A stretch of 64,000 nt of DNA from Cynocephalus volans (GCF_027409185.1 NC_084469.1:99883835-99947834); one strand, 5' to 3'; shown: positions 12,901 to 23,455, counted from the stretch's first letter. Numbers and translations: made by a program. Notes: generated from the sequence alone by a model not told the origin.

Positions 12901-15900
12901 CCTCCCTTGCTCCCAACCTCCCCAAGGCCAGCAGCAGCCATCCAACACACATCTGTGGGCGCATATCTCTCCTGGGCTCTCTGCCCAGCACCTCCTTCTT
13001 GCAGAAATCTTCCTCCCCCTGGTGTCTCCTTGTAAATGGGTATGTCCCCCACCCCGTGACAGCTTCCATGGCCATCTGAGGATTGCCACCGCTGCAGCCC
13101 AGGCTGTGTGTCCCACTGTCCCCTGGGCATCTCCCACAACCCTCAGCATCTTGCTCCAAACCTGCTCCCATGAGAAATCACCATCCCCTCCTTCTTTACC
13201 ACCACCACACACCAACCCATCAATCCTCTGGTTTCAACCTCCTGACATCTCCCAAATCCAAGCCCCTGCTGGCGACTAGGCCCTGGACACATCCTGCTCC
13301 TATCAGCAAAATTAAACAAGTTTCTTTCCTGCAGGACTTCTCAGAGCTTTCAAGATGAACACGTGAGCTGGGGCTAGTGATCACTAATGTTTACCAAGCA
13401 CTTATCCTATACAGGTTTCCTCCACCATGGCACTATTGGCATTTGGGGCTGGATAATTCTTTGTTGGGGGGATGCTGTCCTGTATATTGTAAGATGTTTA
13501 GCAAAATCCCTGGTCTCTACCCACTACATGCCAGTAGCCCCTTCCTCCCTTCCTCCGGAAAAAGTGTTTCCAGACACTGCCAAATGTCTCTTAAAATCAT
13601 TACCATTTGAGAACCACTGCCTTATACTATAAAATGTTTACTGAGCATTTATTTACTGAAGAGCAGTGCTAGCTAATAAAAATATAATGTGAGCCCCACA
13701 TGTAGTTTTAAGTTTTCTAGTAGCCACATTTAAAAAGTAGAAACAAGCAACATTAACTGACTAATATATTTTCTTTTCTTCTTTTTTGGTGGCTGGACGG
13801 TAGGAGGATCTGAACCCTTGACCTTGGCATTACAAGGGAGCACTCTAACCAACTGAGCAACCGGCCTTTCTATGAACTTTTGAACTTTCTATGAACTATG
13901 AACTTCAGTGTGTAATCAATATAAAAACATTATCGAGATATTTCACATTCTTTTTTTTTTTTTTAACCAAGTCTTTGGAATCCAATGTATATGTTACATT
14001 TACAGCACTTCTTGTCTCAGACCAGCCAAATGTGGCTACTGCCTACCATACTGGACAGCACAGCTCTACAGCAAAGCTAGCAGTTATTTATTCCATGACT
14101 TTCTTAGCATTCGCTCATTGAATTCTTACAATGCTTATTCTATACCCATTGTATGGATGAGAAAACCAAGGCCCAGAGAGCTGAGATAACGTGCCCAAGA
14201 TCACACAGCTAGTAAATGGCAGAGCCAACATGAGCCCAGTTTCCTTCACACATCACACGGATGTTCTGAAGGCATAAAGAACTGCATGCAGTGTTTCCCA
14301 AACTCACTTAACACGGAACCCTTTCTTACATCTCGGCTGTCTCTGCTGAGCCCACCCGCCTGCATTCCTGCATGGCCTCTTCACACCTGTGCCTTAGGGC
14401 GACAAAAACTACCTCTTCCCCTGGCCTCGAGTCCTACTGGACAACTGCATCCTTGATCTTCTCAGTCTTCAAACACCTTCCATGGCTCCCCAGTGCCCTT
14501 GGATTCCTGCCCACAGCCTGAGAGGCCCTCATCTGTCTCACCAGCCTTTCTCATCCCCCACCTCCCCCAGCCACTACTGGGACTTGCATATTGTTCCCTG
14601 AGAATTCCCAGTTGGTCCGCACCCCACACCTTTGCACACAGGGTCTCCTCCCCATGGCAAACTCCTACGCATCCTTCAAGGCTCAAGCTCTTCCTCCTCT
14701 GGAGGATTTCAGGGATTTCCTCCCCCAGGCTCGGCTGCTTGCCACCACATCACAGACCTTGTCACTCTAAGCAGTGACGATCTGGTTTCACGCCCATCTC
14801 TCTCTCTCCCCTATCTATCCCCTGTCCTCCCCTCCACATCCTGAGTGCCCAGCACCAGCCTGACCTGACTGTCATCAGTAAAGAGTTCCAGAGTTCATGA
14901 ATCTAGCAGAGCTCTGCTTCCCACATCCTTCAGACCCCCTCTGTTTAGGGGAGGCAGGAGCGGGACAGATAGAATTTGACCCTCTGGATCAATGAGAACA
15001 GAACTGGGTGACTTCATCAGGATCTTAGCAACACCCCTCGGGGGACTTGGCTTTCTTTTCTGCAAAATGGGATAATAATTTCTGCTCCATCTGCCGGATA
15101 GAGGACAATGAGTAATATGAATAGTATTAATAAAAATGCCACCACCAATCACACCGGCGCCCACAGCGAGCATCCTTTAGCGGGTACAATGTGCCAGACG
15201 CCGTGCAAAGAATTCTGTATTCACTATCTCTTTTGCACCTCCCAGCAACCTTGCAAAGAAGGCCTGGGGTCTCACTCACTGCCCGGGCACATGATAAGTG
15301 CCCTGCCTGGCACATGGTGAGTGCCCCACAAACATTGCGAAATAGGTTAATACGTGATTGAATGCCTTCGTTACAGGGGGGGAAATGGAAACTCTGAGAA
15401 TTGGGATAATTCGTCCACGTGCTCAAATTCAAGTCTGACTCTGGAAGTTGAGCTCCCTATGGCCTCATAATCTTGGATGTGAGGGGCTGGGGCAGTCCTG
15501 GGTCCCAACCTCCAACCTCTTTCTTCCTCAAGCAAATCCCTGGGAGCGGGTAGGCCTCAAAATGAGACATGCATGGAAGGGTGCAGGAAGAGAGCCAGTG
15601 AGAGAGAAAGGGACAGGCTCAGGCAGAAGTAGGAGACGGACAGCTGTCACCAAGACCCACACCCAGAACAGGTTGATCTGGGAAGGCCACTGAGAGGGGG
15701 GATGGGCTGTGCCGAGCTGGTGCCAAGACCAGTGGGCAGGACCAGTGGGAAGGCAGGGCGTCCCCCCACGGCTCCTGGAAAGGTCCAGACCTTAATTAAC
15801 CCCTGTGTTCCCTCAAGGCCAGGCCCTGGCTTCCAGCTTTGGCCTGGGGCGGTGGAGCAGCCCCAAGCACAGACTGAGCGTGCCCAGGGCCTCTGATCCT

Positions 15901-16747
15901 GGGGACCCACTGGCATCTTCCCCATAGGGGTGGCCCGAGTAATTCAGACATGTGGGCCTGGGGGAGGAAACAGGGGAGCAGAGGATCTCCCCTGATGGGA
16001 GCAGGCTCTGCAGCGGGGCCCCTGCCCTGGGCGCTCTTGGACAAGCCGTTTCCCCTCCACTGGTCTCGCCTGCCTCCTCGGTTACATGGGGCAATAAGTC
16101 ACAGCTGCCAGCCTCTCTGGCCGGGCCGCGGAGGCGAAAGCGGGGGTTGCCAGAGCACTCGGGTCGCCGCCCGCAGTGCCGGCAGGGCCGACGCGGGGTG
16201 TGTGTCCGGGCCCGGCGGGCGTGCGGTGGTGCCGACCCGAGCGTTTAAGGCCTCGCGACGAAGCCGGGGCCGGGGGCGAGCAGGAGGGGGGCGCGTGCTG
16301 GATGGGCAAAGGGCAGGAGGGCGTGCAAGCCCCGGGCACGGGGAGGCGCGAACGGGAGGCCCGCAGACCCCGCCTCGCTCACCTGGGGACCCGGACGCCG
16401 GGGTACCCGCGCGGAGCGCGGCCGCCGGCCCCACCCCCACCGCGTTCCCGCGGCCGGGCGGGCAAAGTCCACCGCCGGGGCCGAGCAGGAAGCCCGGAGG
16501 CCCGGGGACCCTCGGCGGCCGGCGCTATTGTTCCCACGGCCCCGGCGCCCCGCCCCCCGCACCTGCCGCGCCCGGCCCGCCGTCCCCCGGCCCCGGTACC
16601 TGCGCCCCCGAACGCGGCCCGCAGCACCCACGCCAGGCTCGCGGCCGCCTTGGCCCGCGGGAAATCGTATTGGTCCAGCGACTTGATCTCGGGCACCAGG
16701 AAGGTCCTCCGCAGCGGCCCGGGCCCCGGGGGCGCCGCCTCCACCAT
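1714..16747 (-). CDS. CAMSAP3: Calmodulin-regulated spectrin-associated protein 3 (microtubule minus-end binder), 19 coding exons
   Basis: CAMSAP3 (Nezha) binds and stabilises microtubule minus ends, especially in epithelial cells. Exons in coding order: 16600-16747, 11297-11550, 10251-10373, 10074-10169, 9797-9829, 8722-8769, 8327-8465, 7465-7604, 7287-7380, 7159-7213, 6952-7025, 6557-6626, 4986-6456, 3707-3846, 3275-3603, 2804-2903, 2304-2416, 2100-2218, 1714-2019. They join in frame into 1283 residues, near the human long form. The start is MVEAAPPGPGPLRRTF. Calponin-homology segments lie at about 135-355, split by a linker. The 1471-nt exon holds a Pro/Ser-rich region and coiled coils near 625-660 and 725-750. 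A charged helix (QRRAEEARRRKQWQEAEKEQ) spans about 916-962. The C-terminal CKK domain (about 1140-1275) contains FLILFRDSSCQF and GIYKYNSDRKRF. All introns are GT-AG. The product is clear; a few splice sites could shift by a codon. Confidence 0.95.
4080..4560. repeat. Old interspersed element in a CAMSAP3 intron (family not assigned)
   Basis: The stretch contains phrases seen in a common ancient mammalian repeat, such as ACAAGTGCAAAGGCCCTGAG followed by a segment on a long tract of GAGG-rich text. Related pieces occur near 800-905, 23590-23870, 25250-25420, 26640-26800 and 35850-36200. I cannot name the family with confidence. Confidence 0.45.
4672..4962. repeat. Tetranucleotide microsatellite-like tract (CCAT/CCAC/TCTG)
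   Basis: This impure run of 4-bp words (CCATCCATCTGTCCACCCAC and variants) ends about 25 bp before the donor of the large CAMSAP3 exon. It is strongly pyrimidine-biased on the plus strand and likely length-polymorphic. Confidence 0.85.
6640..6945. repeat. Degenerate GGGGTCA-type tandem array in a CAMSAP3 intron
   Basis: Words such as TATGGGGTCACTGGGGATCC, GTCACTGATGGGTCATTATG and CTTGGGGTCACC recur with loose spacing. The pattern looks like a decayed minisatellite. Similar GGTCA-rich arrays occur in PNPLA6 and MCOLN1 introns. Confidence 0.5.
7831..7930 (+). mobile_element. tRNA-derived SINE monomer (CYN-like)
   Basis: The copy has a tRNA head with A box TTAGCTCAGCCGG and B box GGTTCAGATCC, then an A-rich tail. 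It is flanked by direct repeats GCTTTTCCT at 7817 and 7933, showing target-primed insertion. It lies in a CAMSAP3 intron. Confidence 0.88.
8100..8262 (-). mobile_element. MIR remnant
   Basis: The antisense MIR core is recognisable from CAGAGAGGTCTAGACACTTG and GAGGTCACACAGCTAATGAG. It is diverged, as expected for this ancient SINE. Confidence 0.7.
8722..9829 (-). other. CAMSAP3: Two short in-frame cassette exons of CAMSAP3 (33 and 48 nt)
   Basis: Exons 9797-9829 (CPTRWYWKLVP) and 8722-8769 (HAIAFCLKESGSKPPM) have lengths divisible by three and sit between phase-0 junctions. Either or both can be skipped without a frameshift. Their 27 residues match the size difference I recall between the two human CAMSAP3 forms. 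They fall within the linker splitting the calponin-homology region, so skipping would change that loop only. Confidence 0.75.
9180..9292 (-). mobile_element. MIR remnant
   Basis: It carries the same antisense core as the 8100 copy, including AATGAATTCTATGAAG in both and GAGGTCACACAGCTAGTTAG. The shared flank suggests a local duplication or two equally placed copies. Confidence 0.65.
9880..9962. repeat. (GA)n microsatellite
   Basis: A nearly pure GAGA polypurine run of about 80 bp lies just upstream, in transcription order, of the 33-nt CAMSAP3 exon. On the transcribed strand it forms a CT-rich stretch about 50-130 nt before that exon's acceptor. Confidence 0.93.
10590..11290. repeat. 33-bp minisatellite in the second CAMSAP3 intron
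   Basis: About 16 well-conserved copies of a 33-bp unit (beginning TCTGATGGGTGGAGCTTGAG) run from roughly 10694 to 11213. Degenerate units flank both ends (GGGTGGAGCTGGAGGGG on the left, GGGAGGGGCTTAAGGGG on the right). Variants marked GATTAGTGG and GAGAGGAG recur in a fixed order, giving a 4-unit, 132-bp higher-order period. Because 33 is divisible by three, it makes spurious repetitive open frames. Confidence 0.95.
11865..12060 (-). mobile_element. MIR remnant
   Basis: Antisense MIR features include CTTTACAGATGAGGCACAGA and CTGCCCAAGGCTGCACAGCT. It lies in the first CAMSAP3 intron. Confidence 0.7.
13407..13622. mobile_element. MER20-type hAT DNA transposon remnant
   Basis: The text GGCACTATTGGCATTTGGGG, then GGATAATTCTTTGTTGGGG, and the end TTTGAGAACCACTGC match the MER20 plan (about 219 bp, hAT-Charlie). 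Two further copies are at 23243 and 51699. Confidence 0.8.
13780..13872 (-). mobile_element. tRNA-derived SINE monomer (CYN-like)
   Basis: On the plus strand it reads as a T-rich tail, then GGTGGCTGGACGG, GATCTGAACCCTTGACC (B box reversed) and CCAACTGAGCAACCGGCC (A box reversed). It is a monomer in antisense orientation. Confidence 0.85.
14080..14270 (-). mobile_element. MIR remnant
   Basis: Antisense MIR core: ATGGATGAGAAAACCAAGGC and CCCAAGATCACACAGCTAGT. Confidence 0.75.
14430..14770 (+). mobile_element. L2 LINE 3' fragment
   Basis: Sense L2 3'-end phrases are visible: CCATGGCTCCCCAGTGCC, CACACCTTTGCACACAGG and CTCCTACGCATCCTTCAAGG. Confidence 0.7.
15040..15450. mobile_element. Two MIR-like fragments in opposite orientation
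   Basis: TTTCTGCAAAATGGGATAAT near 15058 is sense-like. ATGTGCCAGACGCCGTGCAA near 15190 and GGAAATGGAAACTCTGAGAA near 15380 read as antisense fragments. They are diverged and the boundaries are approximate. Confidence 0.5.
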
Positions 16748-17035
16748 GGCGACGCCGGGGCTGCGGGCGCCGGCTCCGTGATCGGGCTGGGCTGGGCTGC
16801 GTCGCGCTCGTGTCCCTGCCGGGCCCGCCGCCGCCGCCGCCGCCGCCGCTGAACCAGGTGCGGCCGCTCGCGCTGGCGACGCTGCGTCGGCCCCGCCCCG
16901 GGGCGGAGTCCAGGTGCGTCCCGCCCCCAGGCCCGGACCAGGACCCCGGCAGGTCCCCTCGCCTCGCCCGGCCCCAGCCTCGGGGTGCCTTGGGTAGGGC
17001 GGGCCCGGACTGCAGTGATGGGGGAGGGAGGCTGC
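16090..17035. promoter_or_regulatory. CAMSAP3: CpG island and promoter of CAMSAP3
   Basis: CpG-dense sequence surrounds the first CAMSAP3 coding exon (start codon at 16745-16747). No TATA box is evident. Transcription, on the minus strand, likely starts between about 16780 and 16950. The 5'UTR side carries a (GCC)n-like run at about 16825-16850. Confidence 0.8.
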
Positions 17036-17900
17036 GGAGGAGTGTGTGTGTGCGTGTGTGCGTGTGCGCGTGTGTGTGTGCCTGTGTGTGCGTGTGAGGG
17101 TGTGTGCGCGCGTGTGCGCGAGTGTGTGCGCGCGGGGGGGGGTGCGTGAGTGTGTGTGCGTGTGCACGTGTGAGTATGTGTGTGCGCGTGAGTGTGTGCG
17201 TGTGCGCGTGAGTGTGTGCGCGCGCGTGTGTGTGCGTGTGCCTGTGTGTGTGTGTGCGTGTGCCTGTGTGTGCGTGAGTGTGTGTGCGTGCGAGTGCGTG
17301 TGTGTGCGTTTACGCACGCGCCATGTGCACTGGACAAGATCAGGGACCCTCAGGGGATGTGGCACTGGACAAGATCAGGGACCCTCAGGAGATGTGTGTG
17401 CCCAGGGGTCTACCCTTAGGGGAACGAGGACCTGCGCTGGCATAGGCAGTAGGCAGTAGGCAGCGTGCACGTGTGTACACCTGTTTCTGATTGTTTTTGT
17501 GAAGAATGCGTATCTGTGTGCATCTCTGAATGTATTTGGGTGGTGACCGAGTATATGGGAGAGTGTCTGCGTGTGCGTATCTGGGCGTGAGTGTGACTGT
17601 GTGTGCAGAAATGCGTGTGTCCGTGTTTTGAACGTGTGTTGTGTGTGCAAGAATCTGTGGTATGTAGGCATCTGTATCCTGAGGATAGAAGTGATGAGTG
17701 TGTTTCTGTTTAGTGAGTGTGTATGAGTGTGAGTATTTGTGTACATCTGAACGTATCTGTGTGTTGTACAAAGGTGTGGTTGATGTCTCTGTCAATGCTG
17801 GACGATAGGAAAGAAATTGAGAGTGTGTGTGTTTATGCAGGAGTGTGGCTACCTGTGTCCATGAGTGTGGTTGTATGGCTGTTGTGGGTATAGGAGGACA

Positions 17901-18058
17901 CTTCAAGAAGTTCATGGAAGTTTTTTGTTTGTTTGTATTTGTAGCTGGCCAGTACCGGGATCCAAACCCTTGACCGTGGTGTCACAACCCAGATGCTCCA
18001 ATGGATCTAACCGGCCAGCCCTATCTTTCAATTCTATTTTTCCATGAACTTCTTGAAA
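17901..18058. repeat. Short inverted-repeat element interrupted by a SINE
   Basis: CTTCAAGAAGTTCATGGAA at 17901 is matched in reverse complement by TTCCATGAACTTCTTGAA near 18040. The antisense tRNA SINE (17925-18022) sits between them. The arms resemble the termini of a small DNA transposon, but the internal part is too short to classify. Confidence 0.6.
17925..18022 (-). mobile_element. tRNA-derived SINE monomer (CYN-like)
   Basis: Antisense copy with GTAGCTGGCCAGTACCGGG, GATCCAAACCCTTGACC and the end CTAACCGGCCAGCCC. Confidence 0.88.
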
Positions 18059-18360
18059 TAACATCATATTTGCAAATGTCTGTGTTTGTATTTGTGGTAT
18101 CTGCAGTATTCGTTGGGGGAGGATTCTGATTGTGTGTAAGTGAGGATGTATTTGTATCTAAGTGCATTTGTACACGCGTATATGAATGTGGTTGTGTGCA
18201 TGTGGGTATGCACACGTGAGGATTCTGAATGTATTTTTGTGCATATATATGTGTTTACATATGAGTTTAACTGTGTGTGTTGAATATATGGTGTGAGTCT
18301 GAGTGTGACAGGATTAGTAAACCATTGAAGTGTGGATAAGTGTGCCACAATTCCTATTTC

Positions 18361-18468
18361 TTTTTTGGTTGGGTGTGGGGAGGCAGCTGGCCAGTACGGG
18401 GATCCGAACCTGTGACCTTGGCGTTACCAGCACCACGTTCTCCGGAGTGAGCTAACCTGCCAGCCCAA
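18361..18468 (-). mobile_element. tRNA-derived SINE monomer (CYN-like)
   Basis: Antisense copy flanked by direct repeats AATTCCTATTTCT on both sides (18349 and 18470). The intact target duplication shows insertion into the TG-rich tract. Confidence 0.88.
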
Positions 18469-19439
18469 GAATTCCTATTTCTAAATGTATTCGTGAGAGT
18501 ACAAGTGCGCATATTTATCTAAAAATTGCATATGTTTGCTGTGTTCATATTTGTTGTTGAATGAATGTTTACCAAATTGTAAATATTGGAGGGAAACATA
18601 ACAATCTGAACTGCCAACAAAAATTAAAAATAAAAAAATAAAAATAAAAAAATAAAAATTGCATATGTATGTAAGTTAACGTATTTGTGAGTGGTTTGAA
18701 TCTGATTGTGTATGTCAGCATGAAGGTATGTGTGTACGAATGTGTTACGAGTACAGATACTTGTGTACGTGAGTGCCGTTGTGTGAGTGTTACTGGGTAA
18801 CTTTGTAAATGTCTGAGCCCCTATTTGCAGATATTTGTTGAATATTTGTGTGTTCCATTGTATTTTTGTATCAAAACATCTGATACGTGCCTCTTATCAG
18901 TGTGTAATCAAGAAGCCCAAGTGTTTGTGTTTGTGTGAGTATTTGGTCCTTCCAGGTCTGTATGCCCAGGTGTGTATATCTGGGTGTAGCTGTGTGTAAA
19001 ATAAGTGTACACATTTGTATGGGTGTGTATGTTATCTTTTTATCTCTCACTTGCTGGGTGTATTTGTGTGCATGAAGCTGGCATCTCTATCTGTGTGAAT
19101 TTGTGTATATTTGCATGGGACCGTGTGTGAGCACTGATATCCACAAGGTCCCAAGGTGCATGTGTGTGTATCTGTTTTCTGAATGTAAGCTGAGTATCTC
19201 AATGGATCTCTTTACGTGTGAGTGTATTCGTGGGTGTCTCTATGTGCCTGGATGTGAGTATATGACTGTGGTTGTGTGTGTAGGTATGTATGTGTGAGCA
19301 GTTGTGTTTTGAACGAATTTGTGAGTGTATTTATATGCGTCAAGATACATGTGTGTGTCATGTGACTGAGGCTGGGTGGGTGAATTCTCTCTAAAGGAAT
19401 GTAAGTGTGAGTCTGTGCATTTACAACTACAGAGGGGGT

Positions 19440-19620
19440 TTCAATCTACACACCCCCAATTTATCGTTGATTATATATATTTGTGGGGTACAGAGTTGAC
19501 TATCAGTATTTGTGTACAGTATGTGATGATCAAATCGATATTATTAGCATGTTCATCATTACAATTCGTAATTGCTCTTTGTGTCCCTTACCCAATTACT
19601 CCCTAACGCCCCTCCCCAGT
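19440..19620. mobile_element. L1 3'-end-like fragment
   Basis: TTGTGGGGTACAGAGTTGAC, ATGTGATGATCAAATCGATA and TAGCATGTTCATCATTACAA resemble a stretch often found at the 3' end of older L1 copies. The match is from memory and partial. Confidence 0.45.
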
Positions 19621-20749
19621 GTTTTGACTATACAAAATGCTGCAAGATGAAAAGTCACTGTAGCATACAGGTCCCCGAGTAATGATAATGATCCCCGAGT
19701 AAGCCCTTTGTTGAAATTCCTGGGTCCCCCAGACATATGTTGTATGCATGTGTTTGGGGCGTGGGTCTCATGGTCCAGAGCGTGTGACCAGGCAGGGGGT
19801 GGGTGTGCCAGAGGGAGGGGCGCTGGGGCGTGGGCTCTCCTCTCAGGATGTGCCCGTGCAGGAGAGGGTGTGGGCGCACAAAGGGGCCAGTGTATATGTG
19901 TTTGCTCACACGTGCGGGTGTGTATCATGCGTGTGCCCGGGCTCCTGTCCCAGTCCTCTTGAAGGACCTAAATAAGACCCTTTCCCCACTGAGCCTCAGT
20001 TTCCCCATCTGCAGCACTGTAGGGCATCTGGGGCTCCTGGCATGGGGAGATGTCACTGGCAGAAAAGAGTGTGCCTGTCATGCCCCCCTCCTTCTGTGAG
20101 TGTGGCATGTCCTGCTGGCTCACACACATGTTTGCTTTTCCTGGGAAGGTTCCCATGACCTCTGGGAACCCCAAGGGTACCTGCTACTCTCTTTCCACAG
20201 GGATGTGTAGTGAATACGCAGGCACAGGCTTCCTGCCCTGGCTGGGGGCTACAGGCCCTCTCCCATCCTGGGCTGGGAGGGGTGACGGGGTATCTGGAGG
20301 CGTTGGAGCAGCAGCTGGGAGCAGTGCCCCCGCCCTGGGTGCCAGGGGCCTGCTAGGACCCAGCCCCCACACTGGGCGGACTGGAACGCCTGGCTGGGCT
20401 AGACCGCCCCACCCACACACAGCCGCTGGAACGAAGTCCCACCTGCCCCTGGGGGCCTCTTCCTGCAGCCCAAGCAGCCTCAGACACACTGGCTCCCCTG
20501 TGTGCATGGGGTGGCCCCCTCCCCGCAACCCCCCCTGCAAACCCCCCGCCTCCCGCCTCCTCCCTCACCTGGAGCCACCTTAGGACTCTCACGCCTGCTC
20601 ACTCGTTAGACAGGCCCTGGGTATTAAGCTGGAGGTGGAGATGACTTAGAGGGATTGTAGGTCAGGGGTTCAGGATCAGGTATGGGGGAGTGGAAGAATC
20701 CCCATAAAATCATCTGCAAAATTCTACCTGTGTGTGCGCTTCGAGGATC

Positions 20750-20935
20750 GTACTAACAGGTAACAATGTTCGGGCATGTTATACACCCAGCACCATCTCA
20801 TTGGATCCTCGCAACAACCCTAGCATGAGTATCATACCCTTTTTACAGATGGGAAAATTGAGACTGAGAGCCCCAACGTAACACCGCAAGGAGAATGGAA
20901 AGAGGCTTTGAGCCCAAGTCAGCCGGATCTCAGGT
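20750..20935 (-). mobile_element. MIR remnant
   Basis: Antisense MIR: CATTGGATCCTCGCAACAAC, TTTTTACAGATGGGAAAATT and the following GAGACTGAGAG block. Confidence 0.75.
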
Positions 20936-20984
20936 CCACCAGCTGACCCACTGTGTTGTCCTTTCGTTCTTTTCCCTCTTTTTT

Positions 20985-21050
20985 CTTTGTTTTTTTGGTA
21001 GCTGGCTGGTAAGGGGATCCAAATGCCCTTTCATTGTAAGACTGGCTCTA
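20985..21050 (-). mobile_element. Truncated tRNA-derived SINE
   Basis: Only the T-rich tail and GGTAGCTGGCTGGTAAGGGG plus GATCCAAATGCCC remain. The A-box half is missing. Confidence 0.65.
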
Positions 21051-21454
21051 CCTTCTCTAAACATCTACAACCCAGCTGGGTGAGGCCTGAAGTTGTGGGG
21101 ATCTCAGAGCAGGGGAATGTTGGGGTTTCCCCTCCATACCTCCAGCCCAAAGTGAGCTATGGTGAAGGGATTTGCGCAGGGCCCCTGCTTTGCTCTTCCA
21201 CACCCATGCAGTGTCCTATGGTGGCCCCTGAAGCATGGCCTCGTTGGAGGGAGTTCATTATCAACCACCCCTAAGGATCTCAGGAAGACATGTCTGAAAT
21301 ATTTCAAATTAATTTTTAAGAACAATATTGTGCATACCCATGGCCATCCCTAGTCTTGTGACACTTGCATTTAGAGGCAATGAACAAAGGGGCAAATATG
21401 TGAAAGAGAGTATTTCAGCTAGGGATAAAAATAATGGGGTGGCAATAAAACAAA

Positions 21455-21545
21455 GTGAGGGTCTTGTAACACCAACGACAAGGGTTCAGTTCCTCGCACC
21501 GGCCAGCCTGCAAAAACAAACAAAAAATTAAACAAAAAACAAAGG
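21455..21545 (+). mobile_element. 5'-truncated tRNA-derived SINE
   Basis: It retains TTGTAACACCAACGACAAGG, GTTCAGTTCCTCGCACCGG and an A-rich tail. The A box is lost or decayed. Confidence 0.7.
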
Positions 21546-21939
21546 GAGCTGGAGACAGCTAAAGGGGGCTACATGAGCTAGGGCAGTGGGGGGGAGGGAT
21601 GAAAATTGGAGGGGGGGGCAGAGCCACATGGGCAAAGGCTCTCGGGCAGGAGCAAGCTGTGGCGTTCAGGAAAGTCACCAAAGCAGGAGTGTAGTGAGGA
21701 GCACAGAAGATGCTGGACGGTCTTTGGGGGCTTCCCAAACTCTCTCTGGCAAAAGACCCCTTTTTTTTCCAAATCTGTAAAATGCAATATAAATGAATTT
21801 CTAGGAAAATAAAATTTAAGGACATGCATAGCGCAAGAAAGAAAGTACAACCAACAAATCAACAACAATGAAAAAACACAGTGATGCGGGGATGTCAAAG
21901 GGACACAGGAGCCAACTGAAATAGCCAGTGGCCGAAGCT

Positions 21940-22960
21940 GGAGCAATCTGAACCACAAAATAAATAAAGGAGTATTGGATTATAATCCAAAGTATAAAAT
22001 AAATGTCTGGCTGGCCACTTAGTTCAACTGGTTAGAGCACAGTGTTGTAACACCAGGGTCAAGGGTTTGGATCCCCGTACCAGCCAGTAGAAAAAATAAA
22101 TAAATAAGTAAATACATATCTGTGAGTCCATACTGATGTAAATAAGTGATTGAATTAATTAACATATAGGGAACAAGAGACCAATCTCCTGTTCAGGAAA
22201 ATTCCAAATAATTCATGTAGATACTCAGCCCTCCAGGACGGGGGACATAATTCCCCACTCCTTAGATGTGGGCTGCTCGTAGTGACTTCCTTCCAAAGAG
22301 TACAGTATGGAAAGAGTTAAAAAAAAAAAAAAAAAAAAGGAAAAAAAATCAAAGAAAGAAAAAAATTTTGAAAGAAAAAGATTAATTTTACAGTGGAGAA
22401 ACCCGATCTCCAAAGAAACACAATTCTTCGGCAGATAAGGTCAGTGTCAATGGCCGTCAGTTATGTTGATAGTGTTTACTCTTGGTAGGTGTAATGGAAA
22501 TAGCACTTTGCCTCTGTGGTCTTCCTCCCCAGAACCCATGATCCCAGTGGAACCGTGAGAAAGAGACCAGAAAAATTCCAATCAAGAGGCATTCTGCAAT
22601 CTTCCTGACCAGCCCCCCTCTAAATGTCAAGGGCTTCAAAAAAAAGGAAAGCCTGAGAAACTGTCCCAGTCAAGAGGAATCTAAAGAGATGTGATGACTA
22701 AATGTCATATGGGATCCTGGGACAGAAAGAGGTATTAGGGGAAAACTGAAGAAATCTGAATAAAGTACGGGCTTTAGCTAATAATGATCTATAACGGTTG
22801 GTTAATTAATTGTAACAAATGTATCATACTAGGGTAAAATGTTAATAATGGGGGAAACTATGTATGTGTGTTGGAGAGGAGAGAGTAGATGAGAACTCTC
22901 TACGATCTGCTCAATTTTTCTGTAAATTTAAAACTGTTGTTTAAAAAAAAAGTCTATTAA
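21940..22960 (+). mobile_element. L1 3' end remnant with nested SINE
   Basis: Typical 3'UTR text of an old L1 is present: AAAGGAGTATTGGATTATAA, GTTAATAATGGGGGAAACTA and TCAATTTTTCTGTAAATTTA before an A-rich stretch. A tRNA SINE is nested at 22008-22108. No coding capacity remains. Confidence 0.6.
22008..22108 (+). mobile_element. tRNA-derived SINE monomer (CYN-like)
   Basis: GGCTGGCCACTTAGTTCAAC, then GGGTTTGGATCCCCGTACCAG and an A/T-rich tail with AAATA repeats. Confidence 0.85.
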
Positions 22961-22977
22961 CAAAAGAAAGAATTTAA

Positions 22978-23090
22978 GGGCTGGCCAGTTAGCTCAGTTG
23001 GTAAGAGTGGTTAGAGAATGGTATTATAACACCAAGGTCAAGGGTTCGGATCCCCATACCAGCCAGCTGCAAAAAAAAAAAAGAAAGAAA
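22978..23090 (+). mobile_element. tRNA-derived SINE monomer (CYN-like)
   Basis: GGGCTGGCCAGTTAGCTCAG starts it and GGTTCGGATCCCCATACCAG marks the B box. A short internal insertion near 23010 separates the two boxes. The tail is A-rich. Confidence 0.87.
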
Positions 23091-23242
23091 GAACTTAAAA
23101 GATATGCAAAACATGAGCCCCACAGTCATCAAATTACTAAATCAAATTATCATAAAGTTTCTAAACATTTATTATTTTCTGCATCGTCTCATCTGGATGG
23201 GTAGTTCTCAGTTTGGGATGAGACCACACTTTGAACAGTGCC

Positions 23243-23455
23243 AGTTTGGGGTTTCTCAGCCTCAGCATTATGGATATGTGAGGACAGATCATTCTGGGCT
23301 GTGAGGGCCATCCTGTGCATTGTACAAAGTTTAGCAGCGTCCTTGGCCTCTACCAACTAGATGCCAGGAGAAGCTTCCTTCAGTTGTTCCAATGACAAAT
23401 GTCTCCAGACGTTGACAAATGTCCCTCAGTGGGCTGAATCACTGTCTCCTTAAGA
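23243..23455. mobile_element. MER20-type hAT remnant
   Basis: It has TTTCTCAGCCTCAGCATTAT, TCCTGTGCATTGTACAAAGT and ATGTCTCCAGACGTTGACAA in MER20 order. It is more diverged than the copy at 13407. Confidence 0.7.

Larger units (their letters stand above)
17041..19340. repeat. 2.3-kb TG-rich degenerate tract
   Basis: The part at 17041-17310 is almost pure TG/CG alternation (GTGTGTGCGCGCGTGTGCGC). The rest is a decayed array of words such as GTGTGTATCTG and GAATGTATTTGTG with variable spacing. Two SINEs (17925-18022 and 18361-18468) interrupt it. It directly abuts the CAMSAP3 CpG island. No gene is visible in it. Confidence 0.9.

Noticed and set aside
16379-17365. Long minus-strand open frame rich in Thr/His
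   Set aside because: It is the first CAMSAP3 coding exon read through its 5'UTR into the TG repeat. The repeat makes the frame open by composition.
22978-23060. tRNA-Ile genes, at this and other SINE loci
   Set aside because: The sequences have A and B boxes but lack a foldable acceptor stem and are followed by A-rich tails and target duplications, so they are SINEs.
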